Part shown: piece by piece, positions 58,002 through 64,000 of the stretch | How the letters are laid out: the number at the start of each line of letters is the position of its first letter | Numbering within the stretch: position 1 is the first letter of the stretch | Source of the DNA: Mantamonas sphyraenae | Lineage: Eukaryota > CRuMs > Mantamonadidae | Reading direction: 5' to 3' | DNA: 64,000 bases | NCBI GenBank assembly: GCA_026936335.1 | Contig: JAPMXV010000067.1 | Coordinates: 329,356 to 393,355, forward strand | Position numbers and translations under genes: made by a program | Notes under the pieces: model-generated | What the model saw: only the letters and a program-made list of their open reading frames with translations | What the model was told of the DNA's origin: nothing | Database searches by the model: none

Positions 58002-59858
58002 TTAGGAGGAGGGGAGGTCGGGTCGCCAGAGGGACAGGGAGCGGTCAAAGCCCGCAGAGACAAGTGTATCCTCTTCTGGGTCCCATGCAGTTGCGCAAAC
58101 AATGCTCTTGTGTGTGCTGCTAAGCTTGGCTAGGCGGGTGCCGTCGGAGCGGTAGATCTTGACGGTGCCGTTGTTGAGCGGGACGGCGAGGCGCCCCGAG
58201 CGTTGGCCGACGGAGAAGCGCGTGACGCCCGCGCCGCAGTCGATGGTGGTGAGGGGCGTGCGGATCTGAGAGCGGACGTCCCAGATCTTGAGGAGGTGGT
58301 CGTCGCCTCCAGAGACGAGGAATTGTGCGCTGTGGTTGTCCGAGTCCATGAAACAGGCGTTTGTGACGGCGCCGCTGTGTTCAGTCCAGGCCTGGCTCTG
58401 GCGGCCGCTTGCGCGAAGGTCCCAAAGGCGGAAGGAGGAGTCACGGCTGCTGGTGACGACGAGGGGTGCGTTGCGGCTGCAGTGGATGTTTGTGAGCTCG
58501 CGGGTGTGGCTCTCGAGGGTCTGGAGGCACTGGCCTGTCTCACTGCTCCAAATGCGCGCACTGGCATCCCAAGAGGCTGTGGCAATCTGGTCAAACTGCC
58601 AGACCCAGCTGGCGGCCTGGACGACGCGCTGGTGTCCTTTGAGGGCGAGGGTAGGGCGACGCAGCGTGACGGTCTCGAGGGCGGGCTCGTCCGCAGCAGG
58701 CTCGGCAACTGTGGAAGCTTCTGTCTCGTCACGATGCCTGTCTGCGTCGAGGTCGTCCAAGGCGTAGGTCTGGGTCGGGGAAGGCGAAGAGGAGGAAGTG
58801 GTGGAGGAGGAGGAGGAGGAATTGGTGGATGGGTTTGCGGCGTCCACTTGGTCGAGCTGCTCTTCAAAGGACTTTGTGACGAGGGGGCTCCACAGGCGAT
58901 GCGGGGCGTCGTCGGCGGTGTGCTGGGCGTCGCTGGCGTCGTCCTGAGGCTTTGCGGGAGGGAGGTCGACGGACGGGGTGCCGGAGGCAGAGAGGCCAGA
59001 GGAGGCATTGTCATAGGCGCGGCCGGCAGAGGCGTTTGAGTCTGCGCTCTTGGAACGCTTGTGGGAGCGGCGACGAGGTGGGGAGAGGGCTACGGATGAG
59101 TCGAGAATGGCCTGGATAGACGGGAGACGGACGATGTGGCACTCGCGGTCGCCCGAGGCGGTGAGAAGGAGGCGTTGTGTGGGGTGGAGCATGACGGAAT
59201 TGACGGAACCCCTGTGGCCGACATAGGCAAAGAGGGCGCGAGCGAGATTAAGGTCCCAGACGCGCGCAGTGGCGTCGACAGAGCCGGAGCAGAAAATGGA
59301 CGGGTCCCACTCGCAGGAATTGATGTGCCAGACGCCGTCCTTGTGGCCGACAAGCTCGCCCATGCAGGGCCAGTCGTCGCGGCGCTCCTTGAGGTTGGCC
59401 AGCTTTTTGCGGCCTGCTTTCCACGTGGCTTGCAGCTTTTCCTTTGCATTTGGCTGGACGGTGGAGTCTGGAATGGAAAAGGCGTTGGTGGGGTCTGCGG
59501 ATGAGGCGCTTGGTGTCGCCGGGGTTGTTGTGATGACGACGGGGGCGGCCGGGGAGGTCGGGGTGTCTGGAGGGGAGGTTGTCGGGTTGGTGGTGGAGGA
59601 GGTGGAGGAGGTGGAGGAGGTGGAGGAGGTGGTGGATGAGGAGGTGGAGGTGGAGGAGGAGGAGGTGGTGGTGGTGGTGGAAGGTGGCGTCGCAGTCGCC
59701 CAGTGAGAGAATGGGGAGGTGGGGATTGCGCCTGCTTCAAAGTCGGCGAGGCGGCGTCGGAGGGCGTCGTTCTCGGCGTAGAGGTCAGCAAACTCGCGTT
59801 CCAGGCGGAGGAATGTGTCCTGGAGGGAGTGGTAGAATGGGTGGGATTTGTGGGCCAT
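58002..59858 (-). CDS. WDR37: WDR37-like WD40 protein
   Basis: Single exon, 618 residues from the ATG at 59858 (an in-frame ATG at 59990 would add 44 low-complexity residues). A short N-terminal coiled coil (FLRLEREFADLYAENDALRR) matches the conserved WDR37 start (REFENLYIEN). A Ser/Thr/Pro-rich linker encoded partly by GGAGGT repeats follows. The propeller begins at GHKDGVWHINSCEWDPS and continues with SGSVDATARVWDLN, GHRGSVNSVMLHPTQRLLL, KGHQRVVQAASWVW and SRDSSFRLWDLRASG. The order corresponds to human WDR37 (GHRDGIWDVSV), which is about 494 residues. Long acidic/Ser inserts sit between blades. WDR37 function is poorly known; in vertebrates it pairs with PACS proteins. Confidence 0.78.
   Translation of the reverse strand: MAHKSHPFYHSLQDTFLRLEREFADLYAENDALRRRLADFEAGAIPTSPFSHWATATPPSTTTTTSSSSTSTSSSTTSSTSSTSSTSSTTNPTTSPPDTPTSPAAPVVITTTPATPSASSADPTNAFSIPDSTVQPNAKEKLQATWKAGRKKLANLKERRDDWPCMGELVGHKDGVWHINSCEWDPSIFCSGSVDATARVWDLNLARALFAYVGHRGSVNSVMLHPTQRLLLTASGDRECHIVRLPSIQAILDSSVALSPPRRRSHKRSKSADSNASAGRAYDNASSGLSASGTPSVDLPPAKPQDDASDAQHTADDAPHRLWSPLVTKSFEEQLDQVDAANPSTNSSSSSSTTSSSSPSPTQTYALDDLDADRHRDETEASTVAEPAADEPALETVTLRRPTLALKGHQRVVQAASWVWQFDQIATASWDASARIWSSETGQCLQTLESHTRELTNIHCSRNAPLVVTSSRDSSFRLWDLRASGRQSQAWTEHSGAVTNACFMDSDNHSAQFLVSGGDDHLLKIWDVRSQIRTPLTTIDCGAGVTRFSVGQRSGRLAVPLNNGTVKIYRSDGTRLAKLSSTHKSIVCATAWDPEEDTLVSAGFDRSLSLWRPDLPSS
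59585..59680 (+). repeat. GGTGGAGGA-rich coding repeat in WDR37
   Basis: Irregular tandem GGAGGT/GGTGGA triplets encode Ser/Thr runs in the WDR37 linker. It is a likely polymorphic coding microsatellite. Confidence 0.8.
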
Positions 59859-62800
59859 GGATTGTGTTGGAGGGGCGGGGGAGGAGGAGTGGAAGGAGAG
59901 AGTGGGAGGGTGAGTGGGATGGTGTTGGGGGTGGGTGAGGAGGGAAGGGTGAGTGGGATGGTGTTTGGGGGAGGAGGAAGGGGATTTCATTCAAGGCGTT
60001 GGCGTTTGGAGAGGAGGAGGAGGAGGAGGAGGAAGGTTCTTTGCGCTTGGGGAGGGTGAAGGAGGGGATGGGGTAGGCGTTGACGAGTGCGATGGTGGTG
60101 GGGCGTGTGGTGATGTGGGGTGTAATGCGGTCGATGAGAGTGTGAAGGAGGGTGTGCAGTGTGGCGTCGCTGGGTTTTGGATTGTCGAGCCAGGCGATCT
60201 TGAGGGAGAGGGAGGTGACGCCACGGTTGAGGGTGTTGCTGATTGCAGAGATGACCTGCTGGTAGGTGAGGCGTGGTCTGAGGAGGCGGAGAAAGAAGGC
60301 CAGGTCGACAGGCGGCACGCCAACGTTGCCCAGCGCCAGGATGATGTGTCGCAGCAGGGACTGCAGGTTGCCGTTGTTGATCAGCTCACGCAGAGCATGG
60401 TGCTCGTGTGCATGCTGATGGCGAGGGTGCATGGCTGCGCGTGCCTTCATGTGTGCCAGCAGCGACTGGAACTCCCGCTCAGTGCAGCTCCCTCGCTCGT
60501 CGTTGTGCAGGTGTGTGATCCAGCCACTGCGCACAGACTCTGGATGCCACAGTTCCACCTTGGCGGTGGCAAGGTGGTGGTCGTAGTCGCATTGTGTCCA
60601 GTGTGGGTCGCTGTCGTTGTCAGCAGGGCGTCGTGCTTTCTGCAGCCACAGCTGGGTCTGCTCGTGCTCCTTCCAGGTGGTGGGATGGAGCCTGTCGCCG
60701 AGAGTGTCCATCTCTGTCATGAGCAGGTGGAGGAGGGCGTAGTTGGGGTCGCCATGGTCGTGTGGCTCCTCCAGCCAGCACACCTTCAACCCAGTCTTTG
60801 TCACACCCATGGTCAAACCAGCGTTGTCGATGGCACGGATGCACGCATGTTGATCCAAGTCACGGCCGAGAAGAGTGAGGCATAAGGCCATGTCACCCTG
60901 GGAGAGGGGAATGTTGCCCAGAGCGAGCTGAATCTGTCGGACCAGCGCCAACAGGGTGCCATGGCAGACCACAACACGCGCCTGCAGGGTCATGAGGTCT
61001 GAGATGTCGTCGATGGGATGCTCATTGGCCAGGGTGTGCATGTGGTTCAGCAGTGCCGTGTGCTCGTTCTTGTTGCTGTGGCTGCGCTCGTCACTGCGCC
61101 AGTTTGCCCAACCACTGCGCACAACGCCATCTGGCAGTCCATCCTCCACGGCCATCTTCTCCTCCTTCGTTGGCTCGGGCAGAACAAGCTTGGGGATGTC
61201 GAGAGCGTTGACGAGTGCGGGGGTGGTGGGGCGGGTGGTGATGTGAGGTGTGATGCGGTCGATGAGGGTGTGGAGGAGGGTGTGCAGTGTGGCGTCGCTG
61301 GGTTTGGGGTTGTCGAGCCAGGCGATCTTGAGGGAGAGGGAGGTGACGCCACGGGCGAGGGTGGCAGTGACGGCAACTTGAACCTTCCTGTAGGTGAGAT
61401 GTGGCCTGAGGAGGCGGACAAAGAAGGCCAGGTCGACAGGCGGCACACCAACGTTGCCCAGCGCCAGGATGATGTGTCGCAGCAGGGACAGCTTGCTACC
61501 GTTGTTGATCAGTTCACGCAGTGCTTGGTGTTCGTGTGCATGCTGATGACGAGGGTGCTTGGCTGCGCGTGCCTTCATGTGTGCCAGCAGCGTCTGGAAC
61601 TCCCGCGCCGTGCAGCTGCCACGCTCGTCTGCGGATGTGCTCCAGCCACTGTGCACAGACTCAGGATGCCACTTGTCCACCTTGGTGGTGTTAAGTTGGT
61701 GGTCGTAGTCGCATTGTGTCCAGTGTGGGTCGCTGTCGTTGTCAGCAGGGCGTCGTGCTTCCTGCAGCCACAGTTGTGTCTTCTTGTGCTCCTTCCAGGT
61801 GGTTGGGTGGGGCCTGTCGCCGAGACGGTCCACCTCTGTCATGAGCAGGTGGAGGAGGGCGTAGTTGGGGTCGCCCTGGTCGTGTGGCTCCTCCAGCCAG
61901 CACACCTTCAACCCAGCCTTTGTCACACCCATGGCCAGACCGGCGTCACGGATGGCATTGCTGCACGCCTGTTGATCCATGTTGCGGCCGAGAAGGGTGA
62001 GGCAGAGTGCCATGTCGCCCTGGGAGAGGGGAATGTTGCCCAGAGCGAGCTGAATTTGTCGGATCAGCGTGCGCAGGGTGCCATGGCAGACCACAACACG
62101 CGCCTGCAGGGTCATAAGGTCTGGGATGTCGTCGATGGGATGCTCATTGGCCAGAGTGTGCATGTGCTTCAGCAGTGCCGTGTGCTCCTTGTTGTTGCTG
62201 TGGCTGCGCTCGTCACCGGGTCCCATTGTCCACCCTTTGCGCACAACGCCATCTGGCAACTTGTTCTTCCTGTTCATGTTTGCTTTCTTCTGTGCGCCCG
62301 TGTCTCCGTTCTTGGCCCTCCTTGCCCGTGTGCTCGACGTCCCTGTCTCTGTGCCCCTGCCAGCCGTGGCTCTGATTCTGCGCTGTCCGCTGCCTTTCAT
62401 CGAGTGTGAACCAGTGCGACGGCTGGTGCTGCCTCTGCGACGTTGTTCGTGGCCTCCATTTGTGCCTCTCGGCTGCCATTCGTCCGCGTCCTCCTGCTCC
62501 ATGTCGTCTGCGTCGTCGTCGCTGTCGTCTTGTGGCATGTACTCCTCATCCATGGCATCACCAGTGTCTGCGAAGCTAAGTGCGCCCTGAGTTTCCAACT
62601 CGTCGTCCACATGCAACGGGGTTGCGTCGTTTGCCTCGCCGTCTTCTTCGTACGCCTCCATCCATGAGCTGGTCCTCCACTCTGGGTTGCTGGAGACTGA
62701 CCGTGGTTCACGGTGGCCAAAGTTCAGGAACATCAGGTCCTCCACGTCGCCAGTGTCATGTGTGTGTGTGTCCTGGTCTGCGTCGTTGGCGTCGCTGTCT

Positions 62801-63557
62801 CCAGTCTGTCGTGTGGCCTGGTGGGAGGAGGACGACGATGTGGTGGTGGATGTGGTCCGTGTGATACCGACATAGGCAGAGCTGAGGCGTTTGGGGACGC
62901 GGTTGTGGTTTGTGGTGGGTTGAGCAGGCGGAGGGTGCAACGGAGGCTGAGCGACGTGCACCTGGGCGGATTGTCGCGCCTGAGGAGGCGGCGGAGGAGG
63001 GTAGGCGTAGTATGGGTGGCCCTGATGAGCATTTGCGTAGTGCTGCTGGGAGTGGGTGTTGACAGGGACCCAGATGATGGGTGGTTGTGGGTGCTGGTAC
63101 GGGTTTTGTACGCCAGAGACGGACAGCATGTTCGGAAACGGCTGGGCAGCCATGGGAGGGACCATGTACGCGTAGCTGTGGGGAGACGGGGAGGGGAAAG
63201 GCGGGGTGGGAACGGTGAGCGGAAGGCGCTATGGACGCCGTCAGGGCAGAGGCGGGGGTGAAGGGAGGCTGGAACGAGCAAAGAGGGAAAACGGAGGAGA
63301 TTGGCAGACCGGGAAACTGGCAACGGGGAGGGCAGTGACAGGGGAGATGGGATCGGAGAAGAGCGGAGAAGGCAGCGACGGTGGTGATGGGGAAGTGGAG
63401 ATGCAGGGGAGGAGTGCAGTGAAGCGACAGAGGCATGGAGGAGGCAAGCAAGCGGGAGATGCGGGCAGTCAAAAAACGGAGTGGAAGGCAGAACGCACGC
63501 TGGGTAGGTGTTGGGTGTGTGCTGTTGCTTCGGAGTGCTTGAGTAGTCGTTGTCCAT
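59785..63557 (-). CDS. Subtelomeric protein with four copies of an unknown ~170-residue domain
   Basis: Two exons inferred: 63557-63499 and 63175-59785 (GTGCGT to CCACAG, phase 2), 1149 residues. The N-terminal 320 residues are Pro/Gln/His then acidic and Arg-rich, hence disordered, with basic nuclear-localisation-like clusters. Four related domains follow in order A-B-A'-B'. A domains start LPDGVVRKGW or LPDGVVRSGW and contain QIQLALGNIPLSQGDMALCL and GLKVCWLEEPHD. B domains start HPESVHSGW or HPESVRSGW and contain RHIILALGNVGVPPVDLAFF and LSLKIAWLDNPKPSDATLH. A and B share the GW start, DERSxS, a LALGN core and a CWLEE/AWLDN end. No known domain is recognised. The coding frame overlaps the start of WDR37 by about 74 bp on the same strand, so the true 3' end may be spliced. 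The start lies about 270 bp from the telomere repeats. Confidence 0.72.
60030..62265 (-). repeat. Direct A-B/A'-B' duplication, ~1.1 kb units
   Basis: Two direct copies of a roughly 1.12-kb segment lie head to tail within the subtelomeric gene: about 62265-61195 (A, B) and 61142-60030 (A', B'). They stay highly similar at nucleotide level, for example around 61285-61340 and 60145-60200. This indicates a recent tandem duplication or ongoing conversion of an older two-domain unit. Confidence 0.85.
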
Positions 63558-63830
63558 GATGGTGGTGGTGGTACTGGAGTGTATGTGGATTGTGTTGACC
63601 TGGTGGAGGGGGTTGTGGGTGTTGGTGATACTTTGGTTGAAGGCGGATGGGCAGTGCTGACTGCGCAGCGTTGCCAGACGACGGCCACTCACAAGCGACA
63701 TTTTCACTCCCACCCATTGTCCACTGCCCCGTTTCACACACAACTCTGCCACCCACCAGCAGACACAAGCACAACTCACTTAACCTAGACCGAAATCACC
63801 ACGACACCATATACAGCTGAAGACATTGGA
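63558..63830. other. Subtelomeric spacer
   Basis: Unique-looking sequence between the first codon of the last gene and the telomere array. Overlapping short frames show no convincing protein. There are no visible subtelomeric satellites or TTAGGG-like degenerate repeats. Confidence 0.5.
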
Positions 63831-64000
63831 TTAGGGTTAGGGTTAGGGTTAGGGTTAGGGTTAGGGTTAGGGTTAGGGTTAGGGTTAGGGTTAGGGTTAG
63901 GGTTAGGGTTAGGGTTAAGTTAGGGTTAGGGTTAGGGTTAGGGTTAGGGTTAGGGTTAGGGTTAGGTTAGGGTTAGGTTAGGGTTAGGGTTAGGGTTAGG
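63831..64000 (+). repeat. TTAGGG telomeric repeat array (right chromosome end)
   Basis: About 28 direct TTAGGG units run to the window edge. The G-rich strand points outwards, as at a right-hand chromosome end. The array starts abruptly after ACATTGGA. Variants occur: TTAAG at about 63915-63919 and TTAGG at 63962-63966 and 63973-63977. The array continues past the window or marks the end of the assembly. Confidence 0.98.

Overview
The window is the right end of a chromosome from a unicellular, intron-bearing, flagellated eukaryote. It closes on the right with a TTAGGG telomere array (about 63831-64000) running off the edge. The genes are protist-like and GC-rich. They have few short introns (mostly 70-300 nt; donors GTAAGT, GTGCGT, GTACGT, GTGAGT; acceptors mostly CACAG, TGCAG or CGCAG). 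Intergenic gaps are tiny, often 10-160 bp. CEP120, CPLANE1 and a probable CatSper auxiliary subunit point to a cell that builds a cilium or flagellum. The taxon cannot be fixed from sequence alone. A single-celled relative of animals and fungi, or an apusomonad-like flagellate, would fit. [18 protein letters not shown]-type Myb argues against an animal.

Layout from left to right: a peroxiredoxin-like protein entering from the left edge; CENP-W (three tiny exons); a DYRK1/minibrain kinase with a one-base frameshift; an SLC12 cation-chloride cotransporter; a three-Myb SHAQKYF factor; a P4-ATPase lipid flippase; a secreted/type I membrane protein resembling CatSper auxiliary subunits; the RNA polymerase III factor Bdp1; a leukotriene A4 hydrolase-type aminopeptidase; CLASP; a C-terminal-motor kinesin-14 with an N-myristoylation signal; an LRR/coiled-coil protein and an ARM/IQ-motif protein in tandem; CEP120 and CPLANE1 in tandem; an LRR protein with a multi-pass membrane domain; SPT5; glycerol-3-phosphate dehydrogenase; a bacterial-like multi-pass membrane protein of GT-C appearance; WDR37; and a subtelomeric gene carrying four copies of an unrecognised ~170-residue domain.

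The genes do not form one pathway. Several concern microtubules, centrioles or cilia (CENP-W, CLASP, kinesin-14, CEP120, CPLANE1, probable CatSper subunit). Others are housekeeping transcription (Bdp1, SPT5), metabolism (LTA4H, GPD) and transport (SLC12, P4-ATPase). Several neighbours are divergent pairs sharing 65-330 bp promoters: CatSper-like/Bdp1, LTA4H/CLASP, kinesin/LRR, CPLANE1/LRR-TM and SPT5/GPD.

Exon boundaries were inferred by eye from GT/AG sites, reading-frame continuity and family similarity. No alignment or search was run, so start codons and small exons carry the most uncertainty. The best candidates for something undescribed are the four-domain subtelomeric gene, the membrane-anchorable kinesin-14 with three WW-like repeats, and the LRR-multiTM protein.
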